Counted from the first letter of the stretch, positions 26,012 through 36,772 are shown. The stretch: DNA of 64,000 nt from Nannocystis sp. (GCF_016714285.1 NZ_JADJNN010000023.1:1-64000); one strand, 5' to 3'. The notes: generated from the sequence alone by a model not told the origin. Made by a program: numbers and translations.

Positions 26012-27247
26012 ATGCAACGCCTGCTGCGCTATCTGCTGCCGGTCCTGGTCCTGATTGGCGCCGTGGCGGCGGCGCGTTCCCTGATGTTGGCCAAGCCGCA
26101 GGTCGCCGCCCGGCCGCAGGCGAAGCGCGAGCTGCCGGTGACGGTGCTGCGGGCCCAGCCCACGGCCCACCCGATCAGCCTGCAGGCGCTCGGTGAGGTG
26201 AAGCCGGTGCACCGCCTCGTGGTCCAGCCGGAGGTCAGCGGGAGGATCGTCGAGCGCAGCGCCTCGCTGCTGCCGGGCGGTCTGCTGCACAAGGGCGACC
26301 CGCTGATCCGCGTCGACAACCGCGACCACGCGACGGTGGTCGCGGCCCAGGCCGCGGCGCTCGAGCAGGCCACCGCGGCGCTGGTCGAGGAGCGCGGGCG
26401 CAAGCAGGTGGCGGAGTACGACTGGCAGGCCAACCTCGACAAGCTCAGCGAGGACGCGCGCGCCTTTGCCCTGCGCGAGAGCCACGGGCGCAGCGCCCAG
26501 GCCAGCCTGAGCTCGGCCCGGGCGCAGTTCGACAAGGCGCGGCGGGACCTCGGGCGCACGCAGGTGAAGGTGCCCTTCGACGCGCTGGTGCTCGAGGCGA
26601 CGGCGGAGCTCGGGCAGCTGGTGACGCCGCAGACGGCCCTGGCGACGCTGGTGGCGATCGACCGCTACTGGGTCGAGGTGGCGGTACCGGTGTCGCAGCT
26701 CATCCACTTCGAGATCCCCGGGGTCAACGTCGCGATCGACGCGCGTGGTTCGGCGGCCAAGATCTTGCTCGACGCGGGCGGCGGGGTGGTCATCGAGCGC
26801 GACGGGGTGATCGAGCGGCTGCTCGGGCAGGTCGACGCGCGCGGGCGGATGGCGCGGGTGCTGGTGATGGTCGAGGATCCGCTGGGGGTGCAGCCGGCCG
26901 CGCTCAAGGCGGCGCCGGAGCAGAGCGGGCCGCGGGCCACGCTGCCGCTGCTGCTCGGGAGCTACGTGCGGGTCCAGATCGCCGGCGCGCCGCTGCCGGA
27001 CACCACCGAGATCCCGCGGGTGGCGCTGGTCGACGACCACGCGGTGTGGCTGGTGGTCGACGACAAGCTGACGGCCCGCGAGGTCGAGGTCGCGTGGCGC
27101 GGGGTCGACACCGTGCTGGTCCGCGGTCTGAGGCCCGGCGAGCCGGTGGTCACGACGCCGCTGGCGAGCCCGACCGAGGGCATGGCGGTCCGCATCGAGG
27201 GCGAGTCGCCGGCGCTAATCGCCGCCTCGGCGCCCGCACGTCCCTGA
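26012..27247 (+). CDS. RND efflux periplasmic adaptor (membrane fusion protein)
   Basis: A 411-residue adaptor from ATG 26012. An N-terminal membrane anchor (RYLLPVLVLIGAVAAA) is followed by the lipoyl half-motifs: ALGEVKPVHRLVVQPEVSGR near residue 60, and KVPFDALVLEATAELGQLV after a roughly 100-residue coiled-coil hairpin rich in Ala, Gln and Glu. Beta-barrel and membrane-proximal domains follow. The protein bridges an RND pump to an outer-membrane channel. The RND gene follows 40 bp downstream on the same strand with a strong GGAGG site, so the two form an operon. No TolC-type gene lies in the window. Confidence 0.91.
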   Translation: MQRLLRYLLPVLVLIGAVAAARSLMLAKPQVAARPQAKRELPVTVLRAQPTAHPISLQALGEVKPVHRLVVQPEVSGRIVERSASLLPGGLLHKGDPLIRVDNRDHATVVAAQAAALEQATAALVEERGRKQVAEYDWQANLDKLSEDARAFALRESHGRSAQASLSSARAQFDKARRDLGRTQVKVPFDALVLEATAELGQLVTPQTALATLVAIDRYWVEVAVPVSQLIHFEIPGVNVAIDARGSAAKILLDAGGGVVIERDGVIERLLGQVDARGRMARVLVMVEDPLGVQPAALKAAPEQSGPRATLPLLLGSYVRVQIAGAPLPDTTEIPRVALVDDHAVWLVVDDKLTAREVEVAWRGVDTVLVRGLRPGEPVVTTPLASPTEGMAVRIEGESPALIAASAPARP

Positions 27248-27287
27248 ATTTTTCAGTCGCAGCGAACGAAGCTCGAAGGAGGTCGCC

Positions 27288-30200
27288 ATGAGCGAGCCCG
27301 CGGAGAAGATCGAAGGTCCGGGGGCGATCGCCTGGATGGCGCGCAACCCGGTGGCGGCCAACCTGGTGATGGTGTTCCTGCTGATCGGCGGCCTGTTGAT
27401 GGGGGCGCGGGTCAAGCAGGAGGTGTTCCCGGAGACCGAGCTCGACATGATCTCGATCAGCGTGCCGTACCCCGGCGCGAGCCCGGCGGAGGTCGAGCAG
27501 GGCATCATCCTCGCGGTCGAGGAGGCGGTCCGCGGCATCGACGGGGTCAAGCGGGTGGTCGCGACCGCGGCCGAGGGCCGGGCCTTCGTGACCGCCGAGC
27601 TGCAGGTGAGCGCCGACAAGGAGAAGGCGCTGGCCGACATCAAGAGCGCGGTGGACCGCATCACCTCGCTGCCGAAGGAGACGGAGCGGCCGGTGGTCAG
27701 CATGCTGACCAACCGCTCCGAGGTGCTGTCGGTGGTGATCTACGGGCAGCAGAACCTCGAGGTGCTGCGCAACCTGGCCGAGCAGGCGCGCGACCAGTTC
27801 CTCACCGACCCGCGGATCACCCAGGTCGACCTCGCTGGTGCGCCGCCGCGGGAGATCTCGATCGAGGTGCCGCGCGAGCAGCTGCGGGTGCACGGGCTGA
27901 CGCTCGACGCGATCGCCCAGAAGGTCACCCAGACCTCGCTGCAGATGCCGGGCGGCGGGGTGAAGACGGCGACCGGCGAGGTCCTGGTCCGTACCAACGA
28001 GCGCCGCGCGGACGAGCGGGGCTTCGCCGACATCCCGGTGGTGACGGGCCCGGCGGGCACCGAGATCCGGCTCGGGGAGATCGCCCGGGTGCGCAAGGTG
28101 TTCGCCGAGACCGACGAGTCGGCGAGCTTCGACGGGATGCCGGCGATCATGATCCGGGTGTTTCGCATCGGCGAGCAGAAGCCGCTCGAGGTGGCGGCGG
28201 CGGTGCGCGAGCAGAGCGAGAAGGTCGCGGCCTTCCTGCCGGCGGGGGTGAAGATCGCCCAGTGGCGCGACATGTCCGAGATCTACGCCCAGCGCATCGA
28301 CCTGCTGATGCGCAACGCGTACCTGGGCCTCGCGCTGGTGATGATCTGCCTCGGGCTCTTCCTCGAGCTGCGGGTCGCGTTCTGGGTGACCATGGGCATC
28401 CCGATCTCGTTCATGGGCGCGCTGATGCTGATGCCCAGCCTGGACGTGTCGGTCAACATGATCACGCTGTTCGCGTTCATCGTCGTGCTCGGCATGGTGG
28501 TCGACGACGCGATCGTGGTCGGCGAGAACATCTTCGAGCGGACCCAGCGCGGCGAGAGCTACATCGAGGCGGCGATCGGCGGGACCAAGGAGGTCGGGGT
28601 GCCGGTGGTGTTCTCGGTGCTGACGACGGTGGCCGCGTTCACGCCGATGTTCTTCGTGCCGGGCTTCTCGGGCAAGCTGTTTAGCGTGATCCCGGTGATC
28701 GTGATCTCGGTGCTGCTGATCTCGCTGTTCGAGTCGCTGTTCATCCTGCCGGCGCACCTCGGGCACATGAAGAAGCCGAGCGAGAAGGGGGTGTACGCGG
28801 CGATCCATCGCCAGCAGCAGAAGGTCACCCGCGGGCTCGAGCGCTTCATCATTCGCTTCTACACGCCGCTGGTGCGGGCCGCGCTGCGCTGGCGCTACCT
28901 GACCATCGCGGTCGGGGTGGCGATGCTGATCGTCACCATCGGCTACGTGCGCGCCGGGCTGATCGGGTTTCGCTTCTTCCCGGCGATCGACGGCGACGTG
29001 GTGACCTGCGCGATCGAGCTGCCCCTACGGCGCCAGCGTCGAGCAGACGCGGGCGGTGCAGAAGCGGGTCCTGACGGCCGCCCAGGCGCTGCTCGAGGAG
29101 CGCGGCGGCGACTCGATCAAGCGCGGGCTCTTCGCCCAGATCGGCTCGCGCGGGCCGGTGATGGGTCCCGGCGGGGCCGGCAACCAGAGCAGCGGGGGGC
29201 ACCTCGCCAACGTGCAGGTGTACTTCGTGGCCAGCGACAAGCGGGACTTCGAGACCTCGGCCTTCGCCGCCGAGTGGCGCGAGCGGGTCGGGCCAGTGGT
29301 CGAGGCGAAGTCGGTGCAGTTCAACTTCAACATGGGCCCGAGCGCGGGGCGCCCGGTCGACGTCGAGATTTCGCACCGCGACGACAAGGTGCTCGAGGCG
29401 GCGGCCAACGACGTGGTGGCGGCGCTGCGCGGTTACGGCGGCGTGACGGACGTCGAGAACGGCGTGGCGCTCGGCAAGCCGCAGCTCGACCTGACGCTGC
29501 GGCCGGAGGCGGTGAGCCTGGGGCTCAACGCGACGGACATCGCCCGCCAGGTGCGCGGGGCGTTCTACGGCAGCGAGGCGCTGCGCCAGCAGGACGGGCG
29601 CAACGAGGTGCGGGTGCTGGTGCGCCTGCCGGCGGCGGAGCGGCGCAACGAGAACGACATCTCGGACCTGCTGATCCGGACCTCGCAGGGCGGGGAGATC
29701 GCGCTGCGCGAGGCGGCGGAGATCAAGCGCGGCCGCAGCTGGCCGTCGATCGAGCGCGCGGACGGGCGCCGCATCATCCACGTCACCGCCGACATCCGCG
29801 ACGGTGAGACGACCCCGGCGTTGGTGCTCGGCAAGCTGCAGGAGGAGGTGCTGGCCGCGCTGCCCGACGAGTATCCGGGGCTGTCGTGGGGCCTCGGCGG
29901 TGAGAACCGCGAGCAGCGCGAGTCGCTCGGCAGCCTCGGCACCGGGGCGATGATGGCGCTGCTGGCGATCTACGGCCTGCTGGCGGTGCCGTTTCGCAGC
30001 TACATCCAGCCCTTCATCGTCATGGCGGCGATCCCCTTCGGGCTGGTCGGGGCGATCGGCGTTTCATCGCCAGGGGATGTCGCAGTTCGAGGCGGTCGCG
30101 GCCGCGGGGGCGCGGCGGTTTCGGCCGATCATGCTGACCTCGATCACGACCTTCTTCGGGCTGGCGCCGATGATCATGGAGCCCTCGGTGCAGGCCCGCT

Positions 30201-30415
30201 TCCTGATCCCGATGGCGGTGAGCCTCGGCTTCGGGGTGATGTTCGCGACCGCGATCACCCTGCTGATCGTGCCGGCGCTGTACCTCGCGGTCGAGGACGT
30301 GAAGAACGCGTGGCGCTGGTTGATGGAGCAGCCGCGGGTCTCGACCGAGCCCGATCCGCCGGCGGTGGGGCCGGCCGTGGCGCGGGGCGTGGACGCGAGC
30401 GATCTGGAGGTTTGA
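27288..30415 (+). pseudogene. RND efflux permease, frameshifted and internally deleted
   Basis: Starts at ATG 27288 after GAAGGAGGT. The first 580 or so residues read cleanly: first transmembrane helix, porter domains, and the transmembrane block with the VVDDAIVVGENIFER motif (AcrB-type helix 4 aspartates). At 29022-29025 an extra C shifts the frame, and the chain resumes as YGASVEQTRAVQKR in another frame. At about 30061 the text jumps from FGLVGAIG to FHRQGMSQFEAVAAAGARRF, skipping about 40 residues normally present (the VVVNDSLVL helix), again with a frame change. The end is DASDLEV at 30413-30415. If the sequence is right the pump is dead. If not, both lesions are consensus errors. Family: HAE1-like RND permease. 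Confidence 0.87.
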
Positions 30416-32047
30416 TGATGTCGTTTTTTCAGGACGCCCCGGGCAACCCCGACCTGTTCCTCGCGGATCCGACGCTGCGCGCCGAGCTGGCCCGCCGTCT
30501 GCCGGCGTCGCTGCTGACGCTCGCGCAGGCCCGCTGCGCGGCGATCGGGGTGGCGAGCACGGAGCTGCTGCCGCGCCTGGCGGCGCAGGCCGAGGCCCAG
30601 CCGCCGGAGCACGTGCCGTACGACCCGTGGGGGCGCCGCGTCGACGAGATCCGGACCTCGCCGGCCTGGGAGGCGCTGCGGGTGTTCTCGGCGACGCAGG
30701 GGCTGGTCGCGACCGGCTACGAGGCGGGGCTCGGCGAGCATCGGCGGGTGATTCAGGCGGCGCTGCTGCACCCGTTCTCGGCCAGCTCGGCGACCTACAG
30801 CTGCCCGCTGGCGATGACCGACGCGGCGGCGCGGGTGCTGATCGACCTGGCGCCGGCGAGCCTGCGCGAGCGCCTGGTGCCGGGGCTGACCACCACCGAC
30901 CCGGCGTGCTTCATCACCTCGGGGCAGTGGATGACCGAAAGGACAGGTGGCTCGGACGTCGGCGGGACCGAGACGGTCGCGCGGCCGGCCGGGGTGGTCG
31001 GCGGGGAGCAGCGCTACACGCTGCACGGGGTCAAGTGGTTCACGTCGGCGACGACCTCGGAGATGGCGCTGACGCTGGCCCGCATCGACGACGGGGCGCA
31101 GGCGCCGGTGGCGGGCTCGCGCGGGCTGTCGCTGTTCTGCGTCGAGGTGACGCGCGAGGCAGGTCGCGGCTGGCAGGGGATCACGGTCAACCGGTTGAAG
31201 GACAAGCTGGGGACGCGGGCGTTGCCGACGGCCGAGCTGACCCTCGATGGTGCGCCGGCGACGTTGATCGGCGAGCCGGGGCGCGGGGTCGCGAACATCT
31301 CGGGGATGCTCAACGTGACGCGGCTGTACAACGCGATCGCGTCGGCGTCGGGGATGCGGCGGGCCTGCGCGCTGGCCCGCGACTACGCGGAGCGGCGGGT
31401 GGCGTTCGGGCGCAAGCTGGTCGATCTGCCGCTGCACGGCGACCCTGGCCGACATGGACGCCGAGGCGGCGGCCGTGCTGGCGCTGGTGATGGAGTGCGC
31501 GGCGCTGCTCGGACGCAGCGAGGCGGGCACCGCCAGCGAGGACGAGCGTCGGCGCCTGCGGGCGTTGATCCCGTTGGCCAAGCTGACGACCGCGAAGCAG
31601 GCGGTGGCGACCGCGTCGGAGGCGCTCGAGTGCTTCGGCGGCGCGGGCTACGTCGAGGACACCGGGCTGCCTCGCCTGCTGCGCGACGCCCAGGTGCTGG
31701 CGATCTGGGAGGGGACCACCAACGTGCTCTCGCTGGACGTGCTGCGCGCGGAGGGCCGCGAGGGGGCGTTCTCGGCGGTCTTGGCGGACCTGTCCCAAAG
31801 GTCAGAGCGGCTGGCGCGTCCGCTCAACCGGGTCGCGGCGACGGCGGTGCGCGACGGGGTGCGCGGGCTGGTCGCGGCGGGGCGGCAGGCGCTCAGTGAG
31901 GGCGGGGCGGCGCTCGAGGCGGGGGCGCGCAAGCTGGCGCTGCGGGCCGGGCACCTGGCGGAGGCGCTGTGCCTCGCCGAGACGGCGGCGGTGGATGAGG
32001 TGGCGGCGGAGCAGTTTCGCCGCTTCGTGGCGCTGCGCATCGGCTGA
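30415..32047 (+). pseudogene. acyl-CoA dehydrogenase with one frameshift
   Basis: ATG 30415 overlaps the permease stop (TGATG) and has GGAGG upstream, so translation is coupled. The protein is about 540 residues. The N-terminal half and FAD-binding region (SGQWMTERTGGSDVGG, HGVKWFTSA) resemble the AidB/FadE-like acyl-CoA dehydrogenases, as do the central NVTRLYNAIASASGMRRA and the C-terminal FGGAGYVEDTGLPRLLRDA. At about 31437-31441 the frame changes between LVDLPLH and ATLADMDAE, in the middle of a conserved helix. Restoring one or two bases gives a complete enzyme. Pairing with an efflux operon is unusual, and no beta-oxidation partners are nearby. Confidence 0.86.
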
Positions 32048-32080
32048 GCGGGCACGAGCGACGAGGCGCTGCCTGCCATG

Positions 32081-32120
32081 GTGGCCGTGGCGGGCCGTGG
32101 CGGGCCGTGGCGGGCGACGC
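32081..32120 (+). repeat. 10-bp tandem repeat downstream of the acyl-CoA dehydrogenase
   Basis: Three to four units of CGGGCCGTGG with exact 10-bp period lie between the convergent acyl-CoA dehydrogenase and propeller lipoprotein genes. Confidence 0.87.
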
Positions 32121-32152
32121 CGCGGACGCGTCGTGGTGGGTGGCGCGAGCGA

Positions 32153-33670
32153 TCAGCCGGGCGGGGGGACCGGCTTGGCGTCGCCGGGGATCGGGATCTC
32201 GACGTCGCCGAGGGCCGTCTTGTCCTGGTTGGTGATCTCGCCGTCGAGGTCGATGAGGGTGCTGTTCTCGATGCTGCCGCCGCCGTGCGGTGCCCTGGAC
32301 GCCGTGCACGACGTTGGGGTGTAGAAGTCGAGGCGTCGCCGCTCATCCACACATAGCCGCCCTCGGCGAAGTCGTGGTCGACGCCGCCAGCGTTGCTGCC
32401 GACCAGCTCGCCGACCAGATAGGTGGTGCCCTGCGAGACCCAGGTCTTGGTCATCGGGTCGTAGTCGTACTCGTAGGTGGTCGACTGGTGGGCGCTGGTC
32501 TGCGAGTCGCCGACCATGGTGCGCTGGGACAGCAGCATCCAGCCGGTGGCGGCGAAGCTGAGGTCGGAGACGGGGTTCGAGAAGTCGGCGTTGTTGTTGG
32601 TGCCGAGGACCGAGATCTCGAGCTTCTTGGTGGCGGGGTCGGGGATGCCCTTGTCGTCGCTGTACGCGACCGACCAGATCTCGTTGCTGTTGGCTGACTG
32701 TCGGCCGGAGTCCTCCCACCACACGCTGTAGTAGAGGCGGCCGGCGCGCGACTGCACGGCCCACACGCGCTCGCCGAGCGGGGCGAACTGACCGTTGGGC
32801 TCGCCGGGGTCGTTGGCCGGGCCCATCGTGACCTCGCCCTTGGCGTGGTGGTGGTGCTGACGATGGTGCCGGACATGTCGAACTGGTAGATGCGACCGTC
32901 CTCGTGGTTGCTGGCGCGCAGGGTCTGGCTGACGCAGTCGTAGTTGATGTTGCCGATCGCGGGGCCGCTGTTGGGCACCGTGGCGAAGTCGGTGATCTGG
33001 CCGGTGAGGTGGTCGATGCGCTTGATCGTCGCCGGGCTCGGGTTGGGGCCGTAGACCGTGGTGGGGGCGACGTAGATGTTGCCGTCGGAGTCGAGGGTGA
33101 GGCCGAACAGGCGCCCGAGGTTGGCCTGCTGCCAGGCGGGGTCGTGGTACTTGGGCGCGTTGTAGTGAGATTCGGCGGCGGGGTCGGGCCCGAGATATCG
33201 AGCACGTGCAGGACATAGCCGTCCTCTTGCGCATTCGAGGTCATGATCAGCACGTCCTTGCCGAGGAAGTTGGCGTAGTCGGGGGCGGTGAAGGCCGGGA
33301 AGCCGCCGCTCGCGCCATAGATCTCGGAGGGGCGGCACGAGCCGGGGCCGCCCATCATCGCCCCGGTCGTGGTGTCCTCGCCGTTGCCGAGGTCGAACTT
33401 GAGGCCGCCGTCGTCGCCGGTGCTGCCGACGCCTTGCGTGGTGCCGCTGACGCTGTCGCTGCCGCTGGCGGTGCTCGTGGGGGTGTCCGTGGTGGCCTGG
33501 CTGTCCGAGACGCTCGCGCCCGAGCTGCTCGTGCTGCCCGCCTCGGTGACCGTCGCGGAGATGGTCTGCGAGGTCGTGTCACCGGAGCCGCTATCGCCAC
33601 ACGCGCTCACGAGGCCGGTCGCCACCACCAGGGCCGAGACACAGATACCGACGCGATTCAAGGTATGCAT
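32153..33670 (-). pseudogene. beta-propeller-like lipoprotein, multiply frameshifted paralogue
   Basis: A lipoprotein start (lipobox VSAC, then Ser/Thr-rich linker) is followed by SCRPSEIYGASGGFPAF, closely matching the intact paralogue at 54930-56444. The chain must be read through all three frames. Shifts lie near 33167, near 32850 and in a cluster around 32290-32330. With these corrected, the protein aligns end to end with the paralogue, including LFGLTLDSDGNIYVAPTT, INYDCVSQTL, TGWMLLSQRTM and the closing GDVEIPIPGDAKPVPPP. Conserved text without stray stop codons suggests recent decay or sequence errors, not an old pseudogene. Repeated Asp/Gly-rich strands suggest a beta-propeller fold, probably surface-located. 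Function unknown. Confidence 0.86.
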
Positions 33671-33858
33671 GGGATCTTCCTCAGGATATTGTCTCGCACC
33701 ATATCACAGCCGCGCAGGCGGCGATGGGGTCTTGTGAAGCGCCTGGCCAAAAAATCACGGCCTGCAGGACCTGTCTCCTTGGCGCATGGAGGTCCGCGAG
33801 GAGCGCGTGGAGATCGCTCCAGCGGCGGTGCTAGCGAGGGGTGATACGATGGTGAACC

Positions 33859-34296
33859 ATGCTGTTGATCGCCATGACGCTGGGGCTTGTGATCGCAGGA
33901 GGGCCCGCGCCGGTGGTGCCGCAGGGAGCCCCGCCGCCGCCGGTGTACATCGTGCCGCCGCCGCCGGTCGGTGAGCCGCCGCGTGGGACCTGGATGCGGG
34001 TCAGCGGCGGCCTGGCGATCGGGGTCGGGTCGCTGCTCGCGGTGTCGGCGTTGGTCTGCTTCGCGACGACGGATGCGCTGGCGCGGGACGATCTGCGGGG
34101 ACGCGAGACGCTCAAGCTGACGGCCTTCGGCCTCGGGCTCGGGGCGCTGGCTCATCTCGGGGCCGGGGTGCCGCTGCTGGTGATCGGCAAGCAGCGCAAG
34201 CGTCGGCACGAGGAGTGGTCGCGGCGGGTCACGCTGCGGCCGCGGATCGCTGGCGGGGTGCAGGGCTTTCGCGTCGGGCTGATCCTGCGCTTCTGA
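33859..34296 (+). CDS. small membrane protein with Pro-rich N-terminus
   Basis: A 145-residue protein from ATG 33859. A signal peptide-like segment is followed by a Pro/Val-rich stretch (APPPPVYIVPPPPVGEPP). Two transmembrane helices follow (GLAIGVGSLLAVSALVCF and FGLGLGALAHLGAGVPLLVI), then a basic tail (GKQRKRRHEEW) and a short beta-like end. No family recognised. It lies upstream of a sigma factor-like gene on the same strand. The reading frame appears intact although its neighbours are frameshifted. Confidence 0.65.
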   Translation: MLLIAMTLGLVIAGGPAPVVPQGAPPPPVYIVPPPPVGEPPRGTWMRVSGGLAIGVGSLLAVSALVCFATTDALARDDLRGRETLKLTAFGLGLGALAHLGAGVPLLVIGKQRKRRHEEWSRRVTLRPRIAGGVQGFRVGLILRF

Positions 34297-34373
34297 GGGC
34301 TGGCGGTGGCGCCCGCGATCGCGGAGCGATCGGCCTCGTCGCGGCCGGGCGGCTCTGTTAAAGTCGTCGGCGG

Positions 34374-34987
34374 TTGACGCCAGCGGAGATCCAGCGAGCG
34401 CTCGAGGGGGACCGGACCGTGCTGGTGGGCCTGGTCCGCGCGCTGTTGCCGGTGATCAAGGTGGAGGTCGGCGTGGCCCTGGTCCGGCGCGCTGCCGCGG
34501 CGACGCGACCCGCGGCAGGAGGTCGAGGACTTCTCCACGACGTGCTCCTGTACCTGCTGGCGGACGGCGGGCACCTGCTGCGCATGTGGGACCCGGGCCG
34601 GGGGCGCTCGCTGGCCAGCTTCGTCCGCCTCATCGCGCGCCAGCGAGTGGCGAGGATCCTCCACGGGCACCGCGGCAACCCGTGGAGCGAGGACCCGACC
34701 GACACCGTGGCGATGACGGAGGCGCAGCCGGGCGACCGCGTGCTCGAGTCACGCGAGGAGCTGCGGCCGCTGCTCGAGCGCCTGCGGGTGCACCTCAATG
34801 AGCGCGGGCTCGAGCTGTTCCAGCAGATCTACGTGGAGCAGCGGCCGATCGCCGAGGTCGCTGTGGAGTTCAGATGACGCGCGAGGCGGTCGACGCGTGG
34901 AACACCCGGACCCGCAACCTGGCGAGGCGCCTGGCACGGGAGGGCAACCAGCCAGCCGGGCAAGCAGGGCAGGAGCGACGCGCGTGA
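34374..34987 (+). pseudogene. sigma-70 family-like regulator, frameshifted
   Basis: Starts at TTG 34374 (TPAEIQRALEGD). The chain resembles ECF-type sigma factors of myxobacteria, with a region 2-like GRSLASFVRLIARQRVARIL and a region 4-like LELFQQIYVEQRPIAEVAVEF. Two shifts near 34505 and 34535 put about ten residues out of frame. Restoring them gives RRDPRQEVEDF-HDV, a sensible region 2 helix. A third single-base loss at about 34873 creates an early stop. The natural chain continues as MTREAVDAWNTRTRNLARRL, completing the helix-turn-helix, to TGA 34987. It probably controls, or is controlled by, the small membrane protein encoded next. Confidence 0.68.
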
Positions 34988-35042
34988 GCCGGCGTGGGAT
35001 CGTGGGCGGCCGCTGTTTGGAGGATGATCAGGGGGCGGGCGC

Positions 35043-35429
35043 ATGAGCGAAGAACAGGACCCACTGTTGCGCGCGCTCGGCGAGGTCGAGCGCGACTACC
35101 AGATCCGCTACCCGAAGGCGTGGGAGCCGGCGGTCGCGGGCAAGGTGACGGCGGCCGACGTCGCGGCCGAGCGGGCGAGCATCGACCCGCCGGAGGAGCA
35201 CGCGGCGTTCGTGGCGATGTTCTCGCGGCCGGTCAGTGACGCGGAGGTCGAGGGCCTGGTCGGGCGGGTGGCGGCGGTGGTCTCGACGATGCCGGTGGAG
35301 TCGACGCCGCCGCCGGGGGGGCGGCCGAAGCTGGCGCCGGTGGTGCCGCGCTTTCGTCGCAAGACGGCGGTGACGGCGGTGATGATCGCGGTGGTGATGG
35401 CGATCGCGGCGGCGGTGCTGCTGCAGTAG
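35043..35429 (+). CDS. small single-pass membrane protein next to sigma factor (possible anti-sigma)
   Basis: A 128-residue protein from ATG 35043. The acidic N-terminal cytoplasmic part (MSEEQDPLLRALGEVERDY) is followed by a linker with PPPGG and a single C-terminal transmembrane helix (AVTAVMIAVVMAIAAAVLL) preceded by RFRRK. Size, topology and position 55 bp after the sigma-like gene fit an anti-sigma factor or membrane partner. No zinc-binding HxxxCxxC motif is present, so it is not a canonical ZAS-type anti-sigma. The role is inference from context. Confidence 0.62.
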   Translation: MSEEQDPLLRALGEVERDYQIRYPKAWEPAVAGKVTAADVAAERASIDPPEEHAAFVAMFSRPVSDAEVEGLVGRVAAVVSTMPVESTPPPGGRPKLAPVVPRFRRKTAVTAVMIAVVMAIAAAVLLQ

Positions 35430-35485
35430 CTCGAGTGTGGAGATAGGGGGCCTACGGATCGGGCGATGATGGCGATCACCACGGA

Positions 35486-36553
35486 TCAGGGCGTGGCCGC
35501 GTGGGCGTGGGGATGGGCCGGGTAGAACTGGCGGTACCAGCGGCGCATCTCGAGCAATTGGCGCTCCTCGGGCATGAGCATGGGCTTGCCCTGGTAGTGC
35601 TTACGGCCCCAGATGCCGATGTCGGCCTGGAGCTGCGACATCCACGAGCCGACGACGTAGCTGACCAGCGGGCGCGGGATCTTCTTGTCGGCGAACCAGC
35701 GGAAGCGGACGCGGTGCATCATGGGGTCGCCGGACTCGGTGGGGGTGTGGGTCTGGAACAGGACCATGTCCCCAGGTCCGGGAAGGTGAAGCCGAACTGC
35801 GCTGACGCTGCCGGGGCCGAAGAAGCGGACCTCGGCGGTGGCGGTGGTGAACTTCAGGCGACGGCCGAGGAACTCGAGCACGGCGATGTCGCGGAAGCCG
35901 GCAGATGCGGCTGCTCCGGGTCGTGGAACCACAAGACGTCGTGGTGGATGGTGATGCCGGGGATCTTGATGCTGGTGAAGGGCACGGTCATGCGACCGTG
36001 GAGGTATTGAAAGTGGGCGACGTCGGCGCTGTTCTCGGCGAGCTCGGCGATGTGGAGGCGAGCAGCCCGGCGTCGCGGCGGCCGCGAAACACGACGTTGC
36101 CGGCGTCGATGCCGGGAAGCGGCGCAGCTCGTACGGAGGCGGCTCGCCGCGGCGGGCGCGGTCCTGGTCGATATAGACGCAGAAGACGCCGTGGAAGTTG
36201 GTGGTGTACCAGCGGCGGGCCTTGAGGGCGGCGCGCAGCGGGGACTTTGTGTAGGGGATCTTGGTGACGTGGCCGTCGGTCGAGAACTGCCAATTATGGA
36301 ATGGACACTCGAGGCAATTCTTCTTGACCGTGCCCTGGCTGAGGTCGGCGCCGAGGTGCGGACAATGGCGATTGAGCACGCCGATATCATCGGGGTCGCT
36401 GGCCGAGCGGAACGCGACCAGCTGCTCGCCGTCGATGTCGAAGCCGAGGACCTGACCGGGCCGCAGCTCCTCCTCGTGGGCGAAGGCGTACCAGCCGCCG
36501 AGGAAGGCGGCGGGGTAGCTGTCGAGTTGACGAATTTCGGCGGGGCTGCTCAT
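35486..36553 (-). pseudogene. Rieske non-haem iron oxygenase (KshA / DAF-36-like), frameshifted
   Basis: Starts at ATG 36553. The Rieske domain has CPHLGAD and CPFHNW, the C-x-H and C-x2-H ligands of the [2Fe-2S] cluster (about residues 63-85). In other frames come GIDAGNVVFRGRRDAG and ENSADVAHFQYLHG, the D/H-x4-H motif that binds mononuclear iron. The C-terminal HYQGKPMLMPEERQLLEMRRW closes the family pattern seen in KshA and cholesterol 7-desaturases. Shifts lie near 36117, 36060 and 35905, and a further pair near 35770-35810 is likely (the corrected text would read FGFTFPDLGDMVLFQT). These enzymes oxidise steroids, which fits sterol-making Nannocystaceae, but the substrate is not proven. 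Confidence 0.85.
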
Positions 36554-36772
36554 GCGGACACCTCGAGGTTTGGGGCGCGCGCAGTGTAAACGGAAACGCC
36601 GCGGGCACCAGGGCCTGCGGGCGCGGCGGGGCGCGTTCGTGGGCGCGGTGGCGCCGAAATTCGTGCGGCGATCGTCCGGGTCACGCGCCGGGCCTTCGCG
36701 GACGGCGTGGCGAGGCATTGCGAGCTAACTTCGCGGGCGGCGGGTGGAGGCGCTGCGAGCTTGGGCACACGC

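Noticed and set aside
24253..26196. 647-codon plus-strand frame antisense to the second kinase
   Set aside because: The opposite strand carries complete kinase motifs. The plus frame is Gly/Ala/Val/Asp-rich without domains.
29056..31899. 947-codon frame reading as one fused RND-acyl-CoA dehydrogenase protein
   Set aside because: The join is created by frame changes. The natural permease end and the dehydrogenase start (TGATG at 30413-30417) are both visible.
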